Positions 33,842 to 46,300 of a stretch of 64,000 nucleotides of DNA are shown one piece after another. Source of the DNA: Amyelois transitella (taxonomy: Eukaryota > Arthropoda > Insecta > Lepidoptera > Pyralidae). Under the pieces are notes generated by a model. That model saw only the letters and a program-made list of their open reading frames with translations, had not been told where the DNA came from and searched no databases. The stretch lies in the NCBI RefSeq assembly GCF_032362555.1, contig NC_083512.1:2096001-2160000 (forward strand), written 5' to 3'. A program made the position numbers and the translations under genes. The stretch's first letter is position 1; each line of letters begins with the position of its first letter.

Positions 33842-35184
33842 GATTCACATTAAAATTACACGTTAAAGTTTCTGATTTAAGTTGAAAGTCCATAAATGTC
33901 CGATAAACCGACGTTTGAATTTTACTTGTGTTATGATCATTAAGGCGTAAAATGTGTGAATATTTTATTTAAAACTCTGAGAAACAGTTTTTGCTATGAG
34001 CTATACTATGATACTACATAAATAGTTCAAAATGTAATTTGAAATTTTAGAAAGAATGTTAAAATGTTAGAAAAGAAACAAAAAATTGTAAACAGAATAA
34101 TTTCAAAGTTGCGTGCAAAAATTCCCATTAACAAATCAATGTGTCGCGCCGGTCAATTTCTATGTTCACTTCTATAAAACTACCGAGTTAAACTTCCTAA
34201 GAATACAAGTTAGGTAACTAAAGATCCAACCGAATTGCAAAATTACTTCAACAAAAATCTCGTAGCAGTAATCTTCGTAGAGGGTCTACGACGCCTAGTA
34301 TAAGCTACGCGCGCTACGCCCGCCCGTTGCGTGACCGGCGGACCAACTGACGCGTCGCCGGCCGATGACCGGAGCTGACTCATTACCATTTCATTGATGC
34401 CCTAAATCTTATACAAACAGGTGTCGGGGTTTCTTTATTAGTAGAATGATAAGGTGGTTATGGTACTTCTAAATTTGGCCGTGTGGTTCCGTCGGAGTGG
34501 AATTAGAGAAAGTAATTATAAAACTTTTTTACATTCCTACCAAATGAGTCTTTTGCAAGCCCACAACTTTGCTCTTATATATTTTGTAAACTGATATATG
34601 AACATATACTAAATTATTATCCAATACGGGTTAGGTTTACCGATAAACGTTGCGGAGGTCAAATGGGAGTTGCTTCGTGTAAAACCTGACTCACCCAATC
34701 TAGGATCCATGATCAGAGGCATACCCCGGGCTCCTCAGAGAGGTGAGGATACAACCGGGACTAAAAGCAGGAGGAAGAAGATTATATTTTTATCCAAAGG
34801 AAAAACCAACTCCAATATACTTACAAAATTATGATATAATTGAAACTCACGTAAAGGATATTTCATTTCATAATATTATCATAAATTTACTTATGTACCT
34901 TAATGATGAACTCATTCCACAACCTAGATGACTTCATATACCACATACATAAATAACACCCAACACATCACATAACTTTATGAAATGAAATGACGAAAAC
35001 CGTTCGATTTAAATATGTATAAGACGATGATTACAGTAACCACCTTTGACATAATTTCAATTCCAATAAGTAGACCTAAATTCCTTAATTAACGATTCGT
35101 TAACCAACATCTAAAGAATAATAAAAATGCTTCAGACATTTTTAACAATAACATACTTATTTTATTCAACCCAAACCAAAAGAC
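33842..35184. promoter_or_regulatory. Katanin upstream region with a CpG-rich patch
   Basis: A GC/CpG-rich patch at 34270-34380 stands out in AT-rich DNA about 430 bases before the katanin ATG and may be its promoter or a 5' UTR. A family C copy lies at 34640-34790. No other gene between katanin and the CAP gene. Confidence 0.35.
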
Positions 35185-38100
35185 TTACAAACCATAAATA
35201 ACAATAAACATACAAATAAATACGATAAACCTAACAATTAAAGGAGGTAGAACGATTTTAGCGCCGTTAGTGACTTTACCTAGCAATTCATTTTTGTAGG
35301 GTTTCAAATACGGCATGTATTTGAGAATCATGTTCAACATCGGCGCCTTGTCGGCCGTCATGTTTATCTCTTGTAAGATTGGTGAAATATTCCCATACTC
35401 CCTTGGTTTGCGGTCCATTGTATCCTTGGATACTTCACGGAGTTCACGCTTTACCTGAAATAATGTCCTGGATATTGAAACAACCGAATGAGAACAACAT
35501 TAAATGGTATTTATGAGGAGAAACCATTATTCTCTCGGCGTTAGGTCCTGCCTAGGGAGGAGTTCTTGGTCTACTGCGATCCAGAAGGGTTAATAGATCA
35601 TACAAAAAGACATATAGTCACCTCTATATCCCTTGCGGGGTAAACAGAGACAAGTCTTGAAAAGACTGAAAGGTCACGTTCAGCTGTATAGCTAAACTCA
35701 CACATACATATAATCACTTCTTTATCCCTTGGGGGATAGATAGAGCAACAGTCTTGAACAGACTGAATGGGCACGTTCAGCTGCACGGCTAAATGATGAA
35801 ATTGACACTAAGGTCGAGGAAGCAAAACTCCTTTCCCTATAGGTTCAAAGCCTTGATAGAGACCGCTTCATAACGGTCGCGTTGGAATTCTTTGAGGGAA
35901 CTTTTTGTCCAGCAGTTGACATTCTGGAGATGAGGATAAAAATTACAAGTTCTTACCATAAGACCCCTAAATGCTTACCTTCTCTGCCCCGATCGATGCT
36001 GTTGTAATTGTTGAAGTTTCCATATTTTGTTCCATTTGTCTCAAAGCAAGCTCCAGATCTCGAACTACTTCAGCTTAAAACAATTTTTAAATTAATAATT
36101 AATATATATTGACAATAAATAATTTGTAATTAAATGTCCTCAACTACAGATAGCTTTAAAGTTTAAACACCCTCGTTCAGCAATACTCAGAAATGATAGG
36201 TATGTATATCGTTAAAGTCCATCCTTAAACTTCCGATGTCATTAATAACACAGTGACCATAATAAAATAACAACTGTTTTCAAATCATCCCATAAGAAAT
36301 TTATTCCATTTCAGACCAATTTTTCCATAGATATCGAATAAAATTAACAGCAACACGAAATTTATGAATAAGTTGGTGGTGCCAGAGCATATTTTCATCG
36401 TTTTACTTACGATCTGAGAATAATTCTTCCTCCTTCTGTGTAACATAAGATATATTATAGTTTCGCATAGATTCATCGATTTTTAAACTTGTTTCGTTAA
36501 TATCTTCTACGTAACCAAACGTCACATTCATTGTTGCAAGCGGATTACTAACTTCCGATGTAATCATAACATTTTCCGTAGTATTATGAGGTGTTATTGG
36601 AGAGATCTCTGGAATAATGTCAATCAAAGTTAGCATTTCATTTATATCTTCGTATTTATCCGTTCTTATTGTCGACCATAACACGTACCAGACACAACAA
36701 CGATATTCTCTGTTGAAATCGATTTACCTTCATTTGTCTCAACATATTGGTAATCTACATAAAATTCATTTTTTTGCTGGGGTATATCAGCGGGAATTGG
36801 ATAATCTGCAAACATAGGTTTGTTTTATAGTTGTAGTACGAATATAGTCTTATATATAAAATTCTCGTGTCACAATGTTCGTTCCCGTACTCCTCCAAAA
36901 CGGCTTGACCGATTCTCATGAAATTTTGTGAGCAAATTGAGTAGGTCTGAGAATCGGCCAACATCTATTTTTCATACCCCTTAGTGACGTAAGGGTTGTC
37001 CACTTTAACAAATTTTTTTAATAGAAATTACTTTAACATTATTTATATGGCAAAACAACGTTTTCAGGGACAGCTAGTATTATTATATTTGTATGAAACT
37101 TACGCTCAGTTGTCTGGACACCACCAACAGCTATTAGGTCATCAGTTTTATATGATTTGTGCCTTCCAATCAATTTTACTTTAGCTTTAGTTTGCACTGG
37201 TTTTTGACTACTAGTTTCTTTAATTTGAACCAAATGTTCCTTATCTGGTTCTTTTACGTTGTTGTTAAATTCATTACTTATCATATTAGTATTCAAAAAA
37301 TATATGTCTCGTTTCTGATTATTATTATATGCTTCAGTTTTTGCCTTATCTTCCAAAGTGGCTATAGCTATTTTAGTCAAATAAACCTCATCCATACTTC
37401 CTGGATAGTTTAATTCATCGTTTATTTCTATTTCAAATATTGTATTTAACAAGGTGATTTCTTCTATAGTTGTAATATTATTTAGATCATTAGGAACATC
37501 TATGTACGGCTCTGTAATCAAGGCCCATTTTGAAACAAGATTGTATATGTAGCTCAAATTGCTATAACGACTTATCGTGAAATGAATAACGAAAGGCGTC
37601 AATCTCATCATTCATCGTCAACCACTGAGGGATATAAACTAATCACCGTACATTAAAATACCACATCTTTTCACTCAAGAGATCAGATAATGAACGGAAA
37701 TTTACTATTATTACAATTTTAATTAATCTTTACTCACGATAAGCACAAAGACCACGGAACTCCGAATCTGGTAATGATCTTACTGGGCACAACGACGCAG
37801 GTTCGTCCAGACTCCAGATGGGTTGACCAGACATGGGTCCCCGGGGAGCGAAGTTGCAGACCAATCTTTCTACAGAGCGCATTCGACCTTTGAGGTGAAT
37901 CTAGAAAAACAGGTAAGGCATCCTTTTTCGTATTAGAATGTTACATACATACATACATATGGTCACGTCTATAACCCTTGCGGGGTAGACAGAGCCAACA
38001 GTCTTGAAAAGACTGAATGACCACGTTCAGTTATTTGCCTTAATGATAGAATTGACGTTCAATAGTGACAGGTTGCGAGCCCATCGCCTAGAAAAGAATT

Positions 38101-41100
38101 CCAAGTTTGTGCGCCTATCCCTTAGTCGCCTTTTACGACATCCATGGGAAAGAGATGGAGTGGTCCTATTCTTTTTTGTATTGGTGCCGGGAACCACACG
38201 CCAGAATGTTCTTTATGAAAACATCTATTGCTCAGATTTCCTGAAATCTGAATGAATAAATACCAGAGACCCATAAAATATTTGTGACCAAAAGCTTATT
38301 TAAAATACAATCGCTTACCATAAATCGGCTTCTTCCGCAACCAACCATGTAAGTGTACGACCACACTATCTGAGCAAAATCTCCATAATAATTAACAGTA
38401 CTCATTGGCCTGAAAAAAGTAGTCAATTTACTTAGAATTGGCATTCCCATTAAAGGTGAACAGCATCTAGAAAAGAAACCCTTAAGAATTCGAGATAAAA
38501 TTTCCAGAAGTAAGTAGGGACGTACACAAATCCTTTCTGGGAATTTTATCCCGAATTCTTACGGGTTTCTTTTCTAGATGCTGCTGCAGATCTCTGTGTT
38601 CTGTGTGTGGAATAATTTGACTAGGTTTTCGCAGTCGGCTGTCTCCCTAGACAGCCGACTGTCTCTGTGCTCTGTGGTAACCTCTGTGTTCTGTAATTCC
38701 ACAGGGCGAAGTTGAGGTACCTACTCAAAAATTTTTAACCGACTGCTGAGAAGTTTGTATGTGTATTATTGTGTAGGTATATTATTATTTAATTCATTCA
38801 AACAATTTTACCAGGAATTAAACCAATTCTTTTACTACGTATTTTAGTATTTCAAGCTAATTAAACAAACACTTTTAAAATGCCTTATATGGACGAACTC
38901 GATAGAATTAGAAACTAACGGTTCGTAGTTAGTGACGTTTCCCTTGTAATGAATGCTTTGCATATACCACATGTCGACCATAGACTCCACTCGGAGGCCT
39001 GGAGCCTCGCCAACCACAGATGCAACGTTCTGGCCCACGGAGACGGAATCTGAAAAAAAAAAAAGTTAAAGTAAAGTAAGTAAAGTAAACACATTAGCTC
39101 TAAAAAAAAATAACTTAATTAAACACATTTAAACTCATTCTGTTTTACATGTTACCTACTTATTAAATGATCATTTTAGTTTTGTACGTATCGTCTTAGA
39201 GTTCGTCCCGGTAGCGTCACCTCTAGAAAGAAACCAGGTAGTAGTCTTTGGCGGACACTACTTACTTACAAACATAAAACACGCCTCTTTCCCAGATTGG
39301 TAGGCAGAAACTATATCTTTACACCACGATCCCTGCATACTTCTTACATTAAATCGACATTCATAACCAGAGATCGGATATTCGGATGCATATTTACCTA
39401 AAGTTGGGGTGTTGGGCTGTACCTCAAAAATTCCCTCAAAAATTAGTGACCCTTTGGTGAAATTTGTTCAGTTTGATGGTCTGAATAACCTCAGAAAGTT
39501 TTTGTACTAACTAAGAAATCACGCGGTATAATTCTGGAATCCCGGTAGGTAGGTAATTTTTTAATAAATATGATCATCCAACACTTATGTTTATAAAGGT
39601 GTTTATCATACCTAATATACGATAAGTTTCAATATCTTGTTTAATAAAATTTCCGGGATTCAAAATAATTCGAATCCCGAAAGCAAGAAGCCGCCTCCAT
39701 ACTTTCTTAGCCAAAATATTAGTTTAGGTAAATATGCGTCCGATTATCCGATCTCTAATGAACTTGTTCGTGCAGGCACGTCAATCTTAGCCTAGAAAAA
39801 AAATAAAAAATAAACTAACATAAGTCCCGACACGCGTCGTGTTCGTCCGGGGTGTTTGGCGGTCGGCACTGGTCAGCCCAGCGCTGGGCTTCGCGGGCCA
39901 ACTCCTCCACCCAACGCTATAAGGAACCAACAATAAATTTTTAAAACCGAACCGCCTAAAAGAGCTACATACCTACATACATACATATGGTCACGTCTAA
40001 TATCCCTTGCGGGGTAGACAGAGCCAACAGTCTTGAAAAGACTGAGTGGCCACGTTCAGCTATTTGGCCTAAAAGAGCTTCTAACGCAAAAAAAGAACAA
40101 ATCTTTAAGGCTTAAATGTATTTAAAAAAGAATAGGATAACTCTTCTCATGTAAAAGTATAAAGCGACTAAGAGTGATAGGATATAAACTTGCCTCTTTT
40201 AGGGCGACGGGTTAGCAACCTGTCATTATTTTGAATCTCAACTCTATCATTAAGCCAAACATCTGAAGCCTATCAGTCTTTTCAAGACTATTGGCTCTGT
40301 CTGCCCCGGCAAGGGAAATAGACGTTATTATATGTATACATGTAGTATGTGTTTAACGTACTTAATTTTTCTCTCATCATACATCGTATTGCTGTTTAGC
40401 TACTGGCTACAAAATGTTTTCAGGAGGAAGAAAGGAGAAGTGGAGTCCTAGAGAATTTACTTACCATTTCTTTTGACTAGGTATTTGTCTGACACCAACC
40501 TTCTTTTGATGAGCAGTTCGTATTATCCGTTGGTCGCACCCTACGACATCAGAAACTAAGAACGGATTTTACTGAAAAACATAGTGTCACTGTGACTTAC
40601 TCAAAAGTAAAGCCGCAGGCGAAAGTTAGTTCGTAATTAAATTATTTATAATAATTAATTAACATAAATAACGTACATAAATAATATTACTACATAAATA
40701 GCCAAATAGCTGAACGTGGCCAGTAAGTCTTTTCAAGACTGGTGCCGTGTGGCTCCCGTCACCAATACAAAAAAGAATAGGACCACTCCATATCTTTCCC
40801 ATGGATGTTGTAAAAGGCGACTAAGGGATAGGCTTACAAACTTGGGATTCTTTTTTAGGCAATGGGCTAGCAACCTGTCACTAGTTGAATTCCAATTCTA
40901 TCGTTAAGCCAAATAGCTGAACGTGGCCATTCAGTCTTTCCAAGACTGTTGGCTCTGTCTACCCCGCAAGGGATATAGACGTGACCATATGTATGTAATA
41001 ACGTACCAGTTTAAGCATGTCCCCGGCAGTCGGGTAGTTACGCAGTCTTCCTGTCGCCACGTCGCTCCTTCGGCGGTTCAGACGAGTGAGGATGCGGACC

Positions 41101-41814
41101 TTCTCTTCTAGGGTCAATGGTGCCTCTACGTAGCCTGAACATGATGGACTGGGCCCTGCCTGTTATCATCAATCTTCGGGTATAATGGGCTTACGTACAT
41201 TATAATAACATACATATGGTCACGTTTATAACCCTTGCGGGGTAGACAGAGCCAACAGTCTTGAAAAGACTGCATGGCCACGTTCAGCTATTTGGCTTTA
41301 TGATAGAATTGAGATTCAAATAGTGACAGGTTGCTCCGGCACCAATACAAAAAGAATAGGACCATTCCATCTCTTTCCCATGGATGTCGTAAAACGCGAC
41401 TAAGGGATAGGCTTACAAACTTGGGATTCTTTTTTAGGCGATGGGCTAGCAATCTGTCACTATTTGAATCCCAATTCTAACATTAAGCCAAATAGCTGAG
41501 CGTGGCCTATCAGTTTTTTCAAGATTGTTGGCTCTGTCTACCCCACAAGAGATGTGACCATATGTATGTATGTCCACAGCATAAAGGTATATCTACATTC
41601 AAACAATCCACACACATCTTACTCATCTTTGCGTGTTCCTAGTTGCACTCCAAGCTTGCATTTTCAATGGTTACAAAAGGTTGGTACTCACTGGATACTG
41701 GCAAAATGTGTGTGCATTAGTGTACCCGCACATTTTAGCTCCGCAGTAGTTGACTGCGCTGACACATCTCTGTACAATCGCGAACAACAGCGCAAGAGCT
41801 AATGTCCGGCGCAT
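35185..41814 (-). CDS. CAP/SCP (venom allergen 5-like) protein with long extension and hydrophobic C-terminus
   Basis: Eleven exons join in phase: 41814-41692 (ATG), 41159-41007, 39916-39820, 39049-38920, 38409-38319, 37900-37738, 37511-37104, 36805-36728, 36608-36411, 36073-35979, 35454-35185 (TAA); 601 residues. Residues 1-20 are a signal peptide (LALALLFAIVQRCVSA). Residues 21 to about 252 form a CAP domain: YCGAKMCGY, FCQYPAGPSPSCSGY, LTRLNRRRSDVATG, ELAREAQRWADQC, VGQNVAS, GDFAQIVWSYTYMVGCG, LVCNFAPRGPM. The usual CAP1 histidine is Asp here and GEN is GQN, so the metal-type tetrad looks incomplete. About 350 residues follow, Asn/Thr/Glu-rich and unlike any domain I know, ending in a hydrophobic segment after TNGAK with no tail beyond it. 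Ordinary venom-allergen-like proteins stop near 220-260 residues. An AATAAA lies about 20 bases past the stop (35166-35161). The intron acceptors at 41161-41160 and 37513-37512 were chosen because they alone keep phase. Function unknown. Confidence 0.85.
35596..35815 (-). repeat. Two family A 3' ends, reversed
   Basis: Partial copies at about 35610-35700 and 35701-35815, in the intron between CAP exons 35979 and 35454. Confidence 0.7.
36835..37083 (+). repeat. LINE-3'UTR-like repeat
   Basis: Contains attctcgtgtcacaatgttc and a cggcttgaccgattctcatg block, a common lepidopteran intron repeat, filling most of the intron between CAP exons 37104 and 36805. Confidence 0.65.
37942..38202 (-). repeat. 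Family A element, full length
   Basis: Reverse copy with small deletions, between CAP exons 38319 and 37900. Confidence 0.88.
38461..38583. repeat. Long inverted repeat (hairpin) in a CAP intron
   Basis: Arms 38461-38509 and 38535-38583 are 49 bases each with only three mismatches, around a 25-base spacer. The arm begins cagcatctagaaaagaaacc. No TIR-flanking duplication recognised. Confidence 0.88.
38632..38661. repeat. Short perfect hairpin
   Basis: 13-base perfect stem, cagtcggctgtct and its complement, around a 4-base loop; 48 bases after the longer hairpin. Confidence 0.85.
39270..39365 (-). mobile_element. Family B fragment
   Basis: Diverged reverse 3' end (cacgcctctttcccagattg). Confidence 0.6.
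39966..40350. repeat. Family A inverted pair
   Basis: A reversed 3' end (39966-40070) followed by a forward diverged copy (40123-40350). Confidence 0.75.
40699..40998 (+). repeat. Family A element inserted in a family A fragment
   Basis: A 3' fragment (40699-40741) is interrupted by a full forward copy (40742-40998), which ends next to the donor of the CAP exon 41159-41007. Confidence 0.85.
41208..41573. repeat. Family A head-to-head pair, long inverted repeat
   Basis: A reversed copy truncated at ggttgct (41336) meets a forward copy from ccggcacc. Arms of about 120 bases (41210-41335 and 41450-41573) are complementary. Confidence 0.85.
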
Positions 41815-43344
41815 TGTACCATCAACTATTAATTTTGAACGGCATTTTGAATTTTTGCGCCTCCGCACGCAACTTTTCTGAGCAATTTATGCGTTTTATT
41901 ATGACAGTGACATTTGAGTATTTCATTCAGAAGACTTCAAAGAGGTCGCATTATCATTGTCCATCACTCATTCTTGGAAGACAAAAGAAGAAAATAATGA
42001 AATAACTGTCGGTAATAAACACTATCAGAGTGTAACACTTTATTACTTGAGCTAGGTAACAGTAAGCCACAAAGAAAAGTATACAACCTATGATACATCG
42101 TGCAAAACAAAGATGGATTTTATATTCTATGATCCACTGTACATAAAATTAAATACTAATTAAATTTGTGAGACCCATTTTTTTTGTTTTTGCCAGACAC
42201 TTACCCAACCATTAATAAATTCATATCAATAAGTAAACATACATTTCAAAATCAAAGTCATTAATGCATAAATGTGATTTTATTGTAACAACATTATATA
42301 GTTAAATACAAATTGACTTAATCGGTAAAACATATTATACACATTTCACATCTTTATTTGTGATCATGATCAAGATATACAAAAAAAAAACATCTCGTAC
42401 CAGCTATTATTATACCATTTAGAAATTAGTAAAACAGTCATTAAATATTATTAAATAGTTAATTATTATGTGACCAGAAAAAAATTGTATGGAGTAACCT
42501 ATAAAATATGTTCGAAACACTTCAATATCCATTTCAATAATATTTTTTTAAGTTTAACAACAGTTTGCGAGTGTTCTTGCTAACTTTTTGAACTTTTTTT
42601 GATAAACTACATTTAAAGCCTAAGGATTATTGGCACGCATAACTTTTAGACTAAGATACGTATCTTAAAATAATCTTGTGATTCAAAATCAACATTGAAC
42701 AATTTGACCAGAAATATGGCATAATTCGCCATATTGCGAAAAATTAAAAAGATAGGGAAAGGGGGATCTTTATAGGACCAGCAGAAGCCAAAAATGTGAT
42801 TTTAGATATTCAGTCTGTCTGTCTGTACGTTTGTACTCACAAAACGAGAAAACTATTGCTCTGAAATAAAAAATCAACACATCTGAGGAAACCGCGTTCA
42901 TTTGAATGTGTTAGGTATAGTACTACTTAGAAACTGGTATAAAAAATCCCTTTAAGGGGAGAGAAGCCACTTTTTTTTTGTGAATTTTTACGGCGAGCCA
43001 TATGACATAAGTATTTGGCATTGCTTTATGAAACAAAGAACTAGCGCCCTCATTAACAAATCTGCTATATTTCTGGTCAAACTTTAACAACAATAAGTAT
43101 GTACTGTTGGAGACAAAAGTGCATGGATAGAACGCAATTTTATTGACAGACTATTTTTAGATTGTATTTGTTTTTTAAATACCTACTTTTAAATCTGAAT
43201 CGGAAATCATTAAAACCCATATTAATATTATAAATGCGAAAATCTGCTACGCTAATGAGCGGCCCATCAAAGCAACCACTTTTGACATCGGTCCATATTT
43301 AGAATATTTAATGTCAAAATTCCCGCGGGAATAAACCAATAGCT
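41815..43344. other. Intergenic, CAP gene to S1P lyase
   Basis: AT-rich. A repeat resembling the 17510-17830 type lies at about 42740-43060 (agtctgtctgtctgtacgtt). No exon seen. The S1P lyase 3' UTR must start at the right edge. Confidence 0.45.
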
Positions 43345-46300
43345 TTATAAATTCTCGTCTCCCGGTTCGGGAAGATAGTACATTGAGTCAATGAAGTGTT
43401 TTGTGATGTCCGAGACTAGGCTCCTGTCTGGAATCTCTTGTGCTACCCCGTATATTGCCATCTGAAAAGTAAATCTATTTATTAAGTTTCATCGAATTAT
43501 ATATTTAATTGTTTCTAGAAAAAGACAATACTGAAACAACAATTGTAAATAACTAAACTGGTTTATTTATTTTGTTTCAAAATCAAAGCAAATATTCAGA
43601 AACTTGGGAATCAAATTTGTTCAGCTTATTATTGAAACTAACAAAAAAATGAAGTGTTAACGAACTACACTTTCAGTAGCATTTGTCTATTATTTTGATT
43701 CTTATATAGTATACCTTCCACTATTTGAATCTCAATTCTATCATTAAGCCATAAACAGCTGAACGTGGCCTATCAGTCTTTTCAAGACTGTTGTCTACCC
43801 CGTAGGGGATAAAGACGTGATCATATGTATGTATGTGTACCTTCCCGTGTACAGGCTCCCCCGCGTGCCGGCCGCAGTGCGCAGCGGCCGCCGACACGTC
43901 GGACACGAACCTCTCCGCCACGCCCGCCTGCGTGTGCGCATGAGTTATGCAGATGTGGACGCTGGAAACGATCAAAACATGTTGAAATAAGCAAATGTAC
44001 ACTAATATTATAAAACTGAAGAGTTTAGTTTGTTTGAACGCGCTAATCTCAGGAACTACCGGTTCGAATTGAAAAATTCTTTTTGTTTTGAATAGGCCAT
44101 TTATGGAGGAAGGCTTTAGGCTATATAACATCATGCTGCAACTATAAGGAGCGAAGAAGTAATGGTAAATGTGACAAAAAAACGGAGAAAATTATTCACC
44201 CTTGATGACTTTAATGATGCCCAAAATAACTATTTCATGCGGACAGAGTCGCGGGCACAGCTATAACTAATATATTTACAAAATAAAATAGCCAAGTGGA
44301 TTCAGGAATTTGTGTCATTTCTTTAACAAAACCTACATCCCTCTTCCACCATTTTTAATAAATAAATAAATGTACAACGTAAAATATTACAAACATACCC
44401 TGAAGGGAACTGCAAAGCGTTCAAACTCCATCCTTTCTTGTGCAACAAGTCGGCCATTTGGAAAATGTCGAACTTCTTAGAACCAAAAGCTATCACCGAC
44501 GTAGCAGGTTTTCCGAACACGAAAATTCCATCAATTTTACGTAATCTGTAAAAAAATTAAAGATTAGTAAGTAGGTACATAGACATCAATACACAACAAC
44601 TCATAAACAACGCTGTGAATTGGAATTCCATCCCCGCATCTCTCTTCCCCGATACAAACATACATACATACATACGGTCACGTCTATATCCCCTGCGGGG
44701 TAGACAGAGCCAACAGTCTTGAAAAGACTGAATGGCCACGCTTCAAGTACAAATTCAGGGAAAGGTACAAATATAATAAGAAAATGAAGCACTTTTTTAT
44801 AATTTGCGTTTGTGTAACTGAAATATAAAATACAGGATATTATCTTTCAGATTTTAATTATATTGTTATTATGTTTTTTTTTTTCCTAATATTTGGTTTG
44901 AGAACGTTTGACCTCAATCCGCCTGGTGGTAAGCAAGATGAGTCTTAAGGTGCTCCACGCAAGCTCAAATGGTGCCTATTCAAAATCTGTCTTGAAAATC
45001 CCCAGTTGTATGTATCGGCAAAAAAGAATAGGACCACTCCATCTCTTTCCTTTTTTTTAGGCAATGGTCTAGCAACCTGTCACTATTTGAGTCTCAATTC
45101 TCGATTGTACATTGAGATATCATGAGTTATGTCAACCAAAAGCGGGGGGAGGCTGGTTATCTGAGATACAAGCATCTGCTTAGTTCTGACACCAGTCTTT
45201 CATATTCTTACCTATGTTATGTATTTACTACTTGATATTTGAGAGAAAAAATATATATATATATATATATATCAACTCACTCGTCCTCCACATATCTGGC
45301 GGTCCTGACTATCTCGTCAGTCATCCGGACGTATCTGTCTCGGCCCACGAACATCATGGTGGCCCAGCACGCCGCTATCAAGCCGCCGGCGCGGCTGCCT
45401 GATGCAACGGAACATTGTTCAGTAAATTTTTACGTTTCCGCGTGGAAATTTCCAGAAATTATAGGTACCTACAGTTCGTAAAATGTAGCTTGATCTCAGT
45501 GACAGCAGAATAGGAAGATGATGTACCTTTAGTTATGAATGTGGATGAAGCAAAGGAAGTATGCAATGATCGTGGCAAGTGGAAAGAGGTAGTCTCTGCC
45601 TACCCCTCCGGGAAAGAGGCGTGATTTTATGTATGTAGGTATGTAGTATAATGTAGGAGCGAAAAAGATACATACATATTATCACGTCTTTGTCACTTGC
45701 GGGGTAGACAAAGCCAACAGTCTTGGAAAGACTGAAAGGCCACGGTCAGCTAAGTAATAGAATTGAGCTCTACCTAAATAGTGACAGTTTGCTAGAACAT
45801 CGGCTAAAATAGGTATCCCACAACAAGCAAACACACAAATTGCCGTGTGGATCCTGGCACCAAGAGAAAAAAGAATAGGACTACCCATTTCTTTCCCATG
45901 GATGTCGTAAAAGGCGACTTAGTGAAAAGCTTACCTCTTGGAATTTTATTTTTAGGCGATAGGCTAGTAACCTGTCACTATATGAATCCCAAATCTATCA
46001 TAGAGCCAAACAGCTGAACGTGGCCTGTCAGTCTTTTCAAGACTGCCGGTTCCGTCTACCCCACAAGGGATATAGACGTGATTATACATACGTGTGATTA
46101 TATTGACTAAGTCGGAGTGGGAAGACGAACGTGTCTTGATCAAATTAAGGACGTCCTGGTAAAGGGTCAGGTCAAGAGTACCCGAAACCGCCGAGCTTGC
46201 ATGAAGAGAGTTATGAATGTGGATGAAGCGAAGGAAGTATCCAGAGATCGTGGCAAGTGGAAAGATGTGGTCTATGCCTACCCCTCCGGGAAAGAGGCGT

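Noticed and set aside
36680-36728. Continuation of the CAP exon past 36728 through a possible donor at gtacgtg
   Set aside because: That path needs a 20-60 base intron or hits a stop; the acceptor at 36610-36609 gives a normal intron and keeps phase.
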